This document shows positions 34,090 to 44,758 of a stretch of 64,000 bases of DNA, piece by piece. Source of the stretch: Coleophoma eucalyptorum (lineage: Eukaryota; Ascomycota; Leotiomycetes; Helotiales; Dermateaceae). Made by a program: the position numbers and the translations under genes. The notes under the pieces were generated by a model that did no database searches, was not told the origin of the DNA, and saw only the letters and a program-made list of their open reading frames with translations. Every line of letters starts with the position of its first letter. Positions within the stretch are counted from its first letter, which is position 1. The stretch covers positions 1 to 64,000 of the forward strand of contig JALRME010000022.1 of NCBI GenBank assembly GCA_026120035.1. The letters run 5' to 3'.

Positions 34090-37000
34090 TTTAAGACTGC
34101 AATCACTGAGCCGAGCTCAGCAATTCAAGCAGCTTCGAAGTTGTATGCTTCGGCCTTGGCCGATAATCTCTGACTCTTTATGCATACGCGAAATTTGTGG
34201 CAGCTCTTCCCTTTACAATTCACGATCGTTGAGGTCCAGTAGTACTAACTCCTCCCACCAGCTTTCCCTTGATATTCGAAATTCTTCGTCCCGATCTCGA
34301 TGCCGAGTAGCGCGTCAGGGTTCGGTGGGTTGCGACGACGAAAAGTGGCTCGCAAGAATGGACTCAGAAGACGTATGGCATATTGATGATCAGTCGAGGT
34401 GGCACCGAAGGATCCAGAAATAACAATGGGAATCAGATCTACTCGTGGGCGACAGCGAGGGAGTGTTGTGTAAGGGTGGTCAAGCTCTCGAATTGTGGTA
34501 GCCAGGGTAGAGCAGGACAGCAGAGCGCCATAGAACTAGCGAAGAGGAAGAGATTGAATGCGAGGACGCGGCTGTGTCTTCCTTGGCCCTATCCCTGCTG
34601 AACCCGAACTTTGCCTTCCTTGAGAATTCAGAGGCAAGGCAAGGTACAGAGTAAGGTAGGTAAGATCCTCGAACTCCGAGGGCAGACATATGCAAAATCA
34701 TTGGCGCATGCGCACTTCCTAATCCTGTGCTCCCTCGTTCTGCTCATGCTCCTTTGCTCATCCCCACGCGCATCTCCATTGATCAATACGGCAACCAGCG
34801 AGCACGATCTACACCAAGGCTGACAAGCAGGATCTAGTAGCGGAGTGATCGGATGAGCTATTTGGGCTCGAGTAGGCCTGACCGCCAAACACGACTGATT
34901 GCGAGGCTAGGAACCGTACGAAGTATGCGTACTGAAAAGCCTTTGGTTCTACGGGGAAAGGGTTCAAGCAGCTCCCAAGCAGCGCCTAGGCCCAACCCAG
35001 CCTAGAAGCGACCACTTTTCTAGACCAGCTTCCCTGCACCCCTGCTCCGTCCCTCCGCTTGTGACCCTCTCAATCAAGCAATCGCACGAAGGAAAGCGAC
35101 CCTGGGATCGGAGATGGGTCCCATGGAGCTATGGGACTTTGTGATCTGCTGTATATGTATCACGACCTCTCTTTGCTGATGACTAGAGGTTTGTGGGTGA
35201 ATTTCTGGCTGGCTCCGGGGCCACACCTACCCTACGAGCCTTGGATAATAGAGAATGGGGGGGGGGACCACGGGCGCTTTGTTCCGGTTCCTCAACAGTA
35301 ATACTATACTGCTCGGAGGTCGGAAACAGCTCTCCCTGCACGCCATATTGCTTAGGTGCGTGTGGCTTGACGGCCATCCGCAGGAATTTTGAAGCAGCGC
35401 GGTATCTGTCCTTTCATTCTTTCTCTCACTCATTTTTCGGGTTTATTTTCTCTTCGCCATGGACATTATTCGAAGCGCAAGCAAGGTAGTTCGCTGTACT
35501 TCCTGCCTTTTTATCGTATTTCATCGCAGCTGCGAGAGGAAGCGATGTGAGTGAAGTGCGGGCTATTCAGGCCCAGAACCTCTCCCCTCGCCATCGGTTG
35601 TCAACCCCATGTCTCCTTATTTGAACCTGGAACCACTCAAATCAAGAGGGGAAATAAATTGCCAGAGATGATTCCAGCCATGATCCGAAAACAACCTCGA
35701 GTCACAACAAGGATCAAATATTGACGGCGCACGAACTGCTCATTACCACCGAGCCCGTGCAATCTTCCACATGCTACCCAGAAGGACATGAGGCGTAAAC
35801 TGATCGAAATTGACGGCGGAAACTACCGCCACTGCTATATTTCAGTGCCTTACTATTTTAGTGGTGTAGCACGAGCCCTTATCCTCACCCACCACATAAT
35901 TCAGCAAACGGCCCTCATAATTCGCAATTTACCAGGCGACTTTCGCTTTCTAGGTACTCTTTGTTCCGCAGAGCTCAGCAGCTTTGATAAACCGTGCAAG
36001 CGAGCACTCACTTATCCCCTCTTCCCCTGCACGACATACCATGGCCGATCTCAGCTGCTTATCATGTCTATTCGGCAGTCTCGAAAATGGGTCGCGGAAG
36101 TGAGGAGCCGATATCACCTTGTTGTTCTGGTCCACATCCAGCAATCTCGCATACTCGGTCAGAGATTCCAAGGCGCTACCCGCGATTTGAGATCCATTGC
36201 CTCCGAGATAATCCATCGCAAACATGTTGATCAATGGGATACGCTATAGTTCGTAGGTTTTGCTCGAGTTTTCCATACTCCAAAAAGTTTTGGTCTTTTA
36301 ATGGCAAGGCTGTGTTGCCGGCTAGTGCTTCGTAGTCGAAGCAAGACAGCAAGCTTCTTGGTCTTACTTTCTCACTACTCATGCTCAATCCTCTGGCCAA
36401 ACCCTTACCACGGTCTTCAAGAGTGCGAATGGGGCAGATTTCATTGGAATGTTGAGAAGGAATAAATCTTCAGGCTTTATGGGACCAAAGGTGTTACCTC
36501 CCGTTGTAGTTATCCCAGTCGAAGCAGAGTCTCGTTTGAATTTTCACGTCTTTCTGTGATTCGACTGGATCTGCGTTGCCCACCAAATATTTCACGTCGG
36601 ATCGCAGTAGATAGCTAGTACAAACAAATGATTGGATATCTTGACCAACATGGCTCTCATATTGACATCTCTACGCGTTTTTTTTACCCGCGATTTACCA
36701 TCCTGCCATTGAGCGAGATGTCATGCGATTATGCTCTTTGCCCGAGGAGTCCTCTTCCACGCTTTTCTTCTGGTGAGGGAAGGGCTTCAACTCTCGACGC
36801 GTTTGTTCACTTCTTCGTGAATCACTGGGCTTCAGACACACTCAAGTCAACGCCACCAACACTATCTCATGAATAATTTATGCTTTGAGCCACGGAATTT
36901 ATTTCTCGGCAGTTTCGAGCAGAGAACCCAAAGATAAGAATTAACATTAGATGATGGTATGCTTATATACAAGCTTGAAAACAAAGCTCTAGCGCGCCAG

Positions 37001-37912
37001 TTCCGCATTCTAGAAAGATTTCGCGTGTGTTTCGCGCACCGCGTCTGTTTCGTGAGGATAGATGATCGCTTTAAGCGCCGTCTTGCTCGAGACGGGCCTG
37101 AAGTGGGCGTCGAGCCGGAAAGACACCGACCAATCGAGGATGGCCAAGTGCAACACCGGATTCAAAGAGGTTGGGTAAAGGCAGCTTCAACTTCGTGCTT
37201 GCAGCAAGACAAGATGTTTCAAGTTACTTCATTGGCCAGCACACCACAAGTGTTTCCTCCTGGCCCCCTCGAAACATGCAAGAACCTTCACAGGTGGCGT
37301 GCACGCTGTGCTAGTCTTGCAGCGCCAAGATACTTTAGAGAGCAAGTGATGGCCAGCACTTGCAGCCATGGCACCACTGTCTACTGACCTCTTCAATCCA
37401 TAGACGCGCACTATCGCGAGCTTCACACGGCGGGTCTTCGCGACATGGTCGTGTTTCTTTGCATAATCATCCCCCCAACACAACATCTATATGCAAGACC
37501 GAGAGAAGTCGTCGCTGTTAGCTTCATCGAACATGCATATCCTTCTTTTCTTTCGATGAGAGTGACTCACATCAAATAGGCACGTGATACCTTGCGGCAT
37601 TTGATGAAGAGCATTAACAGAATCTTGGATATATCTGGGCCCTTGGGAAGCGGCCCTGATTTTCAGGATGCCTTTTCCTCCATTTTTTTCTGTCCCTCAA
37701 TTGGTGTGGTTGTGAGTTGCATGGTCGGTCTCGGTTGTACGACTCTTTTATAGCAACATCTACACCTTGTGTTGCTAATACTCACTACCACTACCTCTTT
37801 TCACAATAAAGACAGTCAATTGGATTTGGAGATAATTTCAATTGTTTCTGAGAGCTATCAGAATCACCCCGATCATCCAATTTTTCGTCATCTTCGATAC
37901 TATGCGCAAGTT
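34090..37912. other. 3.8-kb divergent intergenic region
   Basis: A long stretch between the divergent starts of SLN1 and the F-box-like gene. It contains a run of ten G at 35257-35266. Several frames of 90-150 codons occur on both strands around 35.8-36.4 kb, but they overlap each other and have no clear start or complete exon chain, so I do not call a gene. Long leaders of the two flanking genes may fill part of it. Confidence 0.55.
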
Positions 37913-39850
37913 ATGGCCACTGCTAGCCCACCATTTATACGTCTCTGGCGGGACGATGGAGTATGCTCAGCTATCCTCTCACATCTGGACAATACTAGTA
38001 TCTGCTCTCTACGACTTGCAAATTCGGAGCTCTGTTCTGTCACAACTTCGCCTCTATTCATTCGAACCCGCTTGACGCTGACCCCCAGCGCCTTGACAAG
38101 ACCCTCTCGAGTCGAAGCCCTGTCGAGGATCGGTCAATATATTGAACATCTGACATTCTGCATGCCACATACACCCTCTACCTTCCTGCCACCGCTACTG
38201 AACCCATTGACGGGCAGAGAGTTCACCTTCTTATATACCCCGCACACAACCGTCACAGATGTCAAGCAAAGACCGAAGTATGGCTCGCCAGAATTGGGTG
38301 AGATCTTGACACAGCAATATCCTCCCATCTTTCATGCGGCAACCAATGTGCCAGCATTCATTAATGCCATGACGCTGATGCCCCATCTTCGACACCTAAC
38401 CATCTCCTGTCCTGGTCAGGATCCTGCGCAGAGATATCGAAGGGATGCAGTAGATTACGCACTTATAAGTCTGCGCATAGCTATTGAGCGAGCTCCTCTG
38501 TTGCACCTTAGCAAGCTATCGCTTAGCCACATCCATCCAGCAGGACTCATCTACCTGCGTCACATGCCAGGATACGGGTGCACACCATCGGCGGGTCGAC
38601 GCTGGAAGCAGATAAAGAAGCTTAATATGACCATGGACTCCTGGGATTTCTCGGGGCATAGGCCTGGGCTGGATCATCTCAAAATTCTAGATGACTATAT
38701 CCGGAGCTTCTCAAATAATCTTGAAAAGATCTCCTTTGGTTGGAATGGCAGAAAAGGTCCTTGTCCGTTTGCCCTTTTCAAAGATCCATTGTTCGCTCCT
38801 CCTAGGAGGATGGCGAAGTTATTCAATGAAGTTACCTCGCCAATGTCACCTTTACCAGCGGCACCAACAAGACCACCGATGGTGTTCCCAAAACTACGTT
38901 ATATGCAAATGCGGAACTCTACCATGTCTTCAGAACAGGTCGCGGACTTCATCTACCACCATCGCCACACGGTCCGCGAATTTGACTTTGAAAATGTTGT
39001 CCTGAGCCATGGTGGAAGCTGGGATAATGCCCTCGCGCCATTGACACGGAATAGCACCATGAGTGAGGAGTGGATGAGTCAACAGAGTGGCTCAGATAGT
39101 GGGAGCTTGGCAAGCAGCCAGAGTCGTGAAGACTTTTGCGAGGTAGACGAAGAGCTTGACGAGGTTATCGATACATTGTCGCCAGGAAGATATAGCCCAC
39201 CGGGAGAAAAGCTGGTTTATGCGCCTATCGAAGAGCCGGCAGTTACTACGAAGGTTAAGCGGAAGCGTGTCCATCGTAGAAGGAAGCGTAAGGCAAACCA
39301 TCCGAAACAACTACCTGCAGAAGAGCCATCAAAGTTCCCGTTCACCATATCTGCACCCATTCCATTGACCATCCCAATCGAGGAGGCACTGCGACCAACG
39401 GTGCATACCCCTACATTCCCCGAAGCACAGCGGAATCAAGGACCATTGCAACCAAAGGTGTATACACCTAATTTTTCAAATGCTAAGCGTAACAAAGAGC
39501 CATTGCAACCAACAGTATACACACCGGTTTCCCCCGGTGTTCAGCGCACTCACGATCACCTGCAACCAATGGTTTTTGACCCTAACGTCCAAGGAGTTCA
39601 ACGCAATGCTGCGGTGGACGCTGCTCAACAAGAGCTTGTAGATGATCCAGAAAGAAGGGTATCGACGCTGAAAAAGGCGAAGGAAGCCGTACTGCTGAAG
39701 CTGGGGAAGGAGTTTTGTAAAGGCCAGGAACGAAAGGATCATCTGAAGGGATACCTCAAAAACTCCTGCTCTACTGGGATGAAGAGTAAGGCGCTACTAG
39801 GAAAGGAGAGCACCTCGGCTCTGGTACCTCTTATGTTTAGTCGGTACTAA
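37913..39850 (+). CDS. F-box-like protein with C-terminal 19-residue repeats
   Basis: An intronless gene of 645 residues from the ATG before ATASPPF. Residues about 9-48 (LWRDDGVCSAILSHLDNTSI..) resemble a degenerate F-box; residues about 60-370 have spaced Leu/Ile patterns (LRHLTISCPG, LSKLSLSHIHPAG, LKYMQMRN-like) as in the leucine-rich part of fungal F-box proteins. A Ser/Asp-rich linker, a very basic block (KVKRKRVHRRRKRKANHPK) and four tandem 19-residue units follow. An SCF ubiquitin-ligase adaptor role is inferred and weak. The basic block suggests nuclear location. No close functional relative is recognised. Confidence 0.7.
   Translation: MATASPPFIRLWRDDGVCSAILSHLDNTSICSLRLANSELCSVTTSPLFIRTRLTLTPSALTRPSRVEALSRIGQYIEHLTFCMPHTPSTFLPPLLNPLTGREFTFLYTPHTTVTDVKQRPKYGSPELGEILTQQYPPIFHAATNVPAFINAMTLMPHLRHLTISCPGQDPAQRYRRDAVDYALISLRIAIERAPLLHLSKLSLSHIHPAGLIYLRHMPGYGCTPSAGRRWKQIKKLNMTMDSWDFSGHRPGLDHLKILDDYIRSFSNNLEKISFGWNGRKGPCPFALFKDPLFAPPRRMAKLFNEVTSPMSPLPAAPTRPPMVFPKLRYMQMRNSTMSSEQVADFIYHHRHTVREFDFENVVLSHGGSWDNALAPLTRNSTMSEEWMSQQSGSDSGSLASSQSREDFCEVDEELDEVIDTLSPGRYSPPGEKLVYAPIEEPAVTTKVKRKRVHRRRKRKANHPKQLPAEEPSKFPFTISAPIPLTIPIEEALRPTVHTPTFPEAQRNQGPLQPKVYTPNFSNAKRNKEPLQPTVYTPVSPGVQRTHDHLQPMVFDPNVQGVQRNAAVDAAQQELVDDPERRVSTLKKAKEAVLLKLGKEFCKGQERKDHLKGYLKNSCSTGMKSKALLGKESTSALVPLMFSRY
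39389..39616 (+). repeat. 57-base in-frame tandem repeat, four units
   Basis: Four units of exactly 57 bases beginning at 39389, 39446, 39503 and 39560. The protein unit is L-(Q/R)-P-x-V-(Y/H/F)-(T/D)-P-x(5)-(A/V)-(Q/K)-R plus 4 variable residues. The copies have diverged, mostly outside the LQPxVYTP core. Confidence 0.88.
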
Positions 39851-40113
39851 ACTGAATTGGACGGGGATGGCGATTTCTTTGTAAATAGCTTTTTGTCATG
39901 TGTAATGAATTATGATGTGATGTATGAATCTCTTGCTGGCCCGCAACCTGTGCTCATCTTGATTGAGTTATTCCCTATCGTGTCTGCAGTGTCTAGCCGA
40001 GCAAGGGCGTTGGACACGACATTCCCGTAAGTGATTGACCTTATTGATTGACGCTGAAGACCAAAGCGTATATAACTCTTTAGCTTGCTCAATATATTGA
40101 ATGCCAGACAGCC

Positions 40114-41346
40114 TTACAGCCGACGATACAAATGAAGCTGATATCGCATATCCTCTAATTCGATTAGGTATTTGACCTCCTTGGGACGCCTAAACCATTT
40201 CGAGTCCTCCGAAATGATTTTCTCCCAAGTCGGCGGAGCATTCTCACCTCCCTTGGCCTTGGACTTGCCAACCAAAGTGTGGTCTAAAAGAAAGTGCATG
40301 GGGTACTTCTTTGCTTCCTTTCCAATTGTAGTCTCGGAGTAACTACCAGGACTATCGACGACCAGGAGTAAAGTGCCTTGCTTCACTGCAGCAGTCAGGT
40401 TAAGAAGTAACGCGGTCGTCTTAGCAATTGATGCGGTGTAGAGTTCATTGAGAGTGAAGAGAATAGTGACCAGCATCGGGTTTGTGCCAGCCAGCTTCTT
40501 GAGCTGGGTTGGGCTTAATGCGAGTACGTCCTGGCATTGAAACGTTGTAGTGAGATCTCCTTCTGTAAGAAGACTTCTGTTCGCTTCTCTCGTTGACGCA
40601 TTCGCATATTTGGACAGTATCGGAAGACTGACAAGACCCTTTTGAAGTCTTGAGACGGCATCTCCCCATGTAGCGTTGTCGAGTAGGGTGAGATCTATCG
40701 TCTTCCAGATATCCCTGATTAACAGATTTTCTAAATCCTCCGCGAGTCCTTCGGCAATTTCTTCGCTCTCTGTCAATGTATCAGGTCTACTTGAAGCGAT
40801 CTGAGTATAGCGGCTCAGTCCACCAAATGCAATAGTCTCTGCGGCACCACCACCTAGAGACATAACGGGCAGGTTTACATCTGTAGTTCCTGAGGACTCA
40901 ATAGGATCTTTGCCAGCATCTTGCTCAGTTCTTTGAAGCGGTATGCCGTTTAAATGCTGTCGAAGTTCCACAAGGATGGAGGCATAACACAAAGCTCTAC
41001 TCGGACTCCAACGAACTGAGTATGCCTCAAGATACTCCGGCTTCCCAAACGCCCTCGCAAAATCCCTTTCATACAAAGCTTGCTTAACCTCCTGCAGCGT
41101 CGGCTTCAGGTCATTAGAAACGATCAAGTCAGGAAAGGCATCCTTGAAAATATTGAGCAGAAGCTGTTGAAGCTCGACAGGAAGCACGTGCTGGGGCACT
41201 TCTGGCTCAATCGTCTCTGGCTCTTCTTTGACCTTTTTCGGCTTGGGTTCTGTTTTCTTTACATATCCAGGTCCTTTCCAGCCAGGTCGGTCACTTGAAT
41301 CGCTCCCTACCACCTTGCCACCGTGTCTTTTAGCGAATTTTCCCAT
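40114..41346 (-). CDS. BMT6: 25S rRNA (uridine-N3)-methyltransferase, Bmt6-like
   Basis: A single-exon gene of 410 residues. The basic N-terminus (MGKFAKRHGGKVV) suits nucleolar location. VRWSPSRALCYASILVEL and the S-adenosylmethionine motif VMSLGGGAAETIAFGG (glycines about 165-167) mark the fungal Bmt6 family (DUF3115), as do FTLNELYT and the C-terminal WFRRPKEVKYLIELEDMRYQLHLYRR. Yeast Bmt6 makes m3U2843 in 25S rRNA. The short acidic/basic linker at 30-50 is low complexity. Family assignment is from these motifs. Confidence 0.85.
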   Translation of the reverse strand: MGKFAKRHGGKVVGSDSSDRPGWKGPGYVKKTEPKPKKVKEEPETIEPEVPQHVLPVELQQLLLNIFKDAFPDLIVSNDLKPTLQEVKQALYERDFARAFGKPEYLEAYSVRWSPSRALCYASILVELRQHLNGIPLQRTEQDAGKDPIESSGTTDVNLPVMSLGGGAAETIAFGGLSRYTQIASSRPDTLTESEEIAEGLAEDLENLLIRDIWKTIDLTLLDNATWGDAVSRLQKGLVSLPILSKYANASTREANRSLLTEGDLTTTFQCQDVLALSPTQLKKLAGTNPMLVTILFTLNELYTASIAKTTALLLNLTAAVKQGTLLLVVDSPGSYSETTIGKEAKKYPMHFLLDHTLVGKSKAKGGENAPPTWEKIISEDSKWFRRPKEVKYLIELEDMRYQLHLYRRL

Positions 41347-42302
41347 GTTTTGGGTTTGGTTGTTCGGTGTTTTGTGCTAGCAGGTGTACTTGGCGTGCTA
41401 TTAGGAGAATCTCGTGAAGAATATTCGTAGCCGAGTTATGTTATGTCCAGTGAGCTAGCGTGCACAATTATGGTGGTAGCCAAGATGTGCTTGCATAATT
41501 TATTTTGCGACCACAGTTCTTAATCTTCAACATCACTAAGTCACACATATATTCAATATTTGGTGTTTATTAGCCGTGGCCGAAGGTGCTCTCTTCTTGA
41601 TAAGGATCTAACACCTAAACTCTAGGCTATTGCCATCGTAGCAATTACTACAGTGTCTTTTAGGCCAGAATTAAGAGGAATCCTGCATCAGAGGACAGTG
41701 TTTGTCCTCCAGTCAGCCAAAGCCATATCCTGCAGAAAGGTGCTGCTAGTAACTGCCACAGGAAGTAATGAACATGGTGCTAGCCTATTTGGAGACTCAA
41801 TCAAGTTTAGCACGAGGTATGCATAGCTATGTTGTTTCAACGCTGCCACCTTGCATGTGTGGCCCGCAAATCAACGAGTAGGTGCATATCCATAGCTGCA
41901 GGCAACGGGCGAGAACAGCTCCTCTAAAGTTATTTATTTCTTCCCGAGCAAACGTCGTTTCATAAAACGCGGCAATATCCGCCTTACTGCTCAGTAATTT
42001 TATTATTCCTGTCACAATTTGTCACTATGTCGACCTTACTTGTGGCGCTAGTATTTTGAGCTTCTAGGGAGCTCTGCAACAAGCTGGTGACCATTTCCTT
42101 ACCTCTTATACCCAGCCAACAGCCACCCCAGCCCCTTTGCGTGACAGCTCCCAACGGATTCTCCAACCAAACAACATTATGCAGTCGAAACGCCAAACGG
42201 CAAGCTTGTTATAGTAGCATTTAGTTTGGTGCTTCCATCAATGTGGTTACAGCCGTCGGAAATCTGCAGCTGCAGCCGTTTCTTAAGCCTTCTACTGAAT
42301 AA
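41347..42302. promoter_or_regulatory. Divergent promoter region, BMT6 and unknown gene
   Basis: About 950 bases between divergent starts, moderately AT-rich, with no coding frame I can support. Confidence 0.55.
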
Positions 42303-43238
42303 ATGAACATTCTTTTCGTAAGTCACACTTGGGCTGGCTCTCGTATATTATCAGCCTTCTTTCGCCTGGAAGTCACATAAATCAAGCACTTCCTTAACTT
42401 TAAAGCAGCTATGAAGTCAATTGTTAGTCCCAGAAGATCATTTCGTACGAACAGCAAGCTGATTTATCACAGGTAACCACTAGGAATTCCCAATATGGTC
42501 AACCGAGTATACAACCATCTCGACGCCGAAAGATCTGGACGTCTGTTAGCAGAGTATGGAACAAGGTTGCATTAAGACGGAAGAAGCAGCGGGCCACGAT
42601 GGTTTTGGAGGACTATCGTCGCTTCACCGTCTTCAGTCTACCGCATAGCTCCACTGATCGGGACATATTGGCAATTCGTAGGGCTGTTCCTCAATTGAAA
42701 GAGCCAGATGCGGCAGCCAGACTACAGCTAGAGCCATACAATACATGGAGGTCAAAGAGCCCGAGACTTGTTGTATTCATAAAGATACTTTACCAGGAGG
42801 CAAACCTTTCGCCAATGCTATTTCACTTTGACAGCTGTGTACTTCCTCGTCCTAGCAAGCCTTTTCGGAGTCCTGGATATGATGGCTTGAAGGCAAAACT
42901 CATGCTCCCTTTCTCTCAGAAGACGGAAACTCCCGAATTATTATTCCACACTACAAAGAATCTTCGCGGGCCTAAGCCCTGCTATAGAAACTCAATATTT
43001 ATACACAGATCAGCCAGTGGTAAGTGAATTGGCCACTTATCTTACTGAACATGTTTGACGGGAACTAGAAAAATCAAGGGCTCTCGAGTCTCTTGTGAGG
43101 GATGTAACTAATCAATCCATCCTTAACCACACTACCTCTTTAGGGAGCATTTACATATATATTTGGAGTTGGATATGGGTTTGCTTTATCTGCTATCTAC
43201 GAAAGTTCAGGGAACTATTTAAAACCTTTTCGAAATAA
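42303..43238 (+). CDS. Unknown protein with C-terminal membrane segment
   Basis: Three exons, 42303-42317, 42428-43019 and 43069-43238, give 258 residues. The middle exon is open for 197 codons. Its donor is GTAAGT, the 49-base intron ends in ACTAG, and the third exon continues the same frame for 56 more codons to TAA. The first exon (MNILF) has a GTAAGT donor and a 110-base intron ending in TTGTTAG; it is less certain. The protein has a basic patch (RRRK..VALRRKKQR) near residue 45-65, a conserved-looking middle and, near the C-terminus, a strongly hydrophobic aromatic stretch (SIYIYIWSWIWVCFICYL) followed by basic residues, as in tail-anchored or single-pass membrane proteins. No family recognised. 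Confidence 0.55.
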
Positions 43239-43842
43239 ACAGCAAGGGTAAAGACTGTTCGGGAAAAGTTCATAGTTACAAGTTGCATTAGCCCCAAATA
43301 ATGTTGTGTATGGTGGAAATGTACTGTTTTTATAAATATAATCTAGGAAACTTCTGATTCTCACCTATAAACTGCAATAAACAATTATCCACCTTGGCTT
43401 GGCCCTACACGTAGAGCGTGGATCCCAGGGTTACTTTCACCTCTCAAAGTAGTTAGTTTGTACCAAGTGTAAATTTGTATGGAACCCCATTGGATATAGA
43501 GCGATCCAAATCTCAATAGGCAGAAGACTTCAGGTTCTGTTGGTGTTGCAGTTTTGCAAACTTCTGGATCCTTGGTAAGTTTTAGTGGAATTGAGTGAAA
43601 ACTGTGATTGTGGTATGGTTTCATCATGCAAGCTGCGAGTGGTCAGAACGGAAAAGCAACCAACTTTTCGCGCAAAAAAAAAAAAACGACGCAAAGTTTG
43701 CTGCAAATGTGGTATAACTTTGATGTATTTGATCCTAGACTTTGTACTGTCTCAGAGACCTCATATCCAGCCCTGCACAAGCCACCACACTCAAATATCC
43801 CGCGTATTCCAGGCTGAGTCCGATCATGCCTTTTCCAGCATC
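43239..43842. other. Convergent intergenic
   Basis: About 600 bases between convergent stops, including a run of twelve A at about 43675. No gene is supportable. Confidence 0.55.
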
Positions 43843-44382
43843 TTAGATCATGAGTCTCTCAACCTTGTCCTTCAAGCTTCGGATCTGGTTCATAAGATCA
43901 CTGGCTTCGTTGGTGGTGATCGAGGTCGCAATAACGGCACGGGAAACACCACAGGCACGGCCCAAAGCGGTCTTGGAGGGAACGTAGACGTATGGAACGT
44001 TCTTGTCCTCACCTGTATCTTTGTTAGCGCGCGTCATTGTTATGAGAGTATGTGAACCCACAGAGCAATGGCAAGTGGAGGAGAATGGCAAGAGGAGTAG
44101 TATCGGCGGCCAGGATGATGATCTCGCTGATACCTCTGTTGAGGGTTTTTGTGCTCTCGTTGGCACCCTTCTTCAATCTATAGGTTGCGCGGTCAGCTTC
44201 AAGACCGTGAAATCTCTTCACAGATATACTCACTGGCGGTAGTGCTAAAAAGGAAGTCAGCATTACTAGCAAACTATAGATATCAGATAGATACGTACGG
44301 CACTTTGTTGAACGAGATCAAGAATCTCTTGAGTGAGCTGAGCATCAGCCACGGGCCAAGCTGCAGATGAATCTTCGGCCAT
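43843..44382 (-). CDS. SNU13: L7Ae-type snoRNP/spliceosomal protein Snu13
   Basis: Four exons, 44382-44299, 44244-44234 (11 bases), 44177-44062 and 44012-43843, give 126 residues, the same length as yeast Snu13. Family motifs are [52 protein letters not shown] and [13 protein letters not shown]. The protein binds kink-turns in U4 snRNA and C/D-box snoRNAs. The micro-exon encodes only HYR plus two bases of the next codon, and is needed to restore AHYRQLKKG. All junctions have GT..AG ends. It is divergent from VMA3 with 376 bases between starts. Confidence 0.95.
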
Positions 44383-44758
44383 TTTGTAAACGGTTGTAGT
44401 GATTTAGTATGAAGCTGGCAGGGTTCCTTGCGTTGGCTCGCCCTGATGCTGTATTTTGAATTTGGGAGTTGCGTGAAGGAAAAAATTGAAGATCGAATCT
44501 TGGGCAGAATTTCGTAGCCTCCTCTCAAAAAATTTAAGGTTGTGACGCTAACCCAAACTATCAGAGATGTTGTTCACGTGACGCGCTAAAATAGCACACC
44601 TCTCCTCTCATGAGAACCTGGAGCTCGTCGTCACGACTGTTTTCACATCTTCGTAAGCCCAAAGCCATCAACACCAGCTCAATCGTTACTCGTCAAGCTT
44701 CTGCTGAGCTTCAAGAATACACCGACGCTCTAGAAATAACATTCACAAAACCTTCATC
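44383..44758. promoter_or_regulatory. Divergent promoter region, SNU13 and VMA3
   Basis: 376 bases between two divergent housekeeping genes. It contains a TTCACGTGAC E-box core (CACGTG) at about 44575-44580. Function not shown. Confidence 0.5.

Noticed and set aside
33851..34423. 190-codon plus-strand frame over the start of SLN1
   Set aside because: It is antisense to the first exon of the histidine kinase, whose protein has clear domains; the plus frame has no recognisable features.
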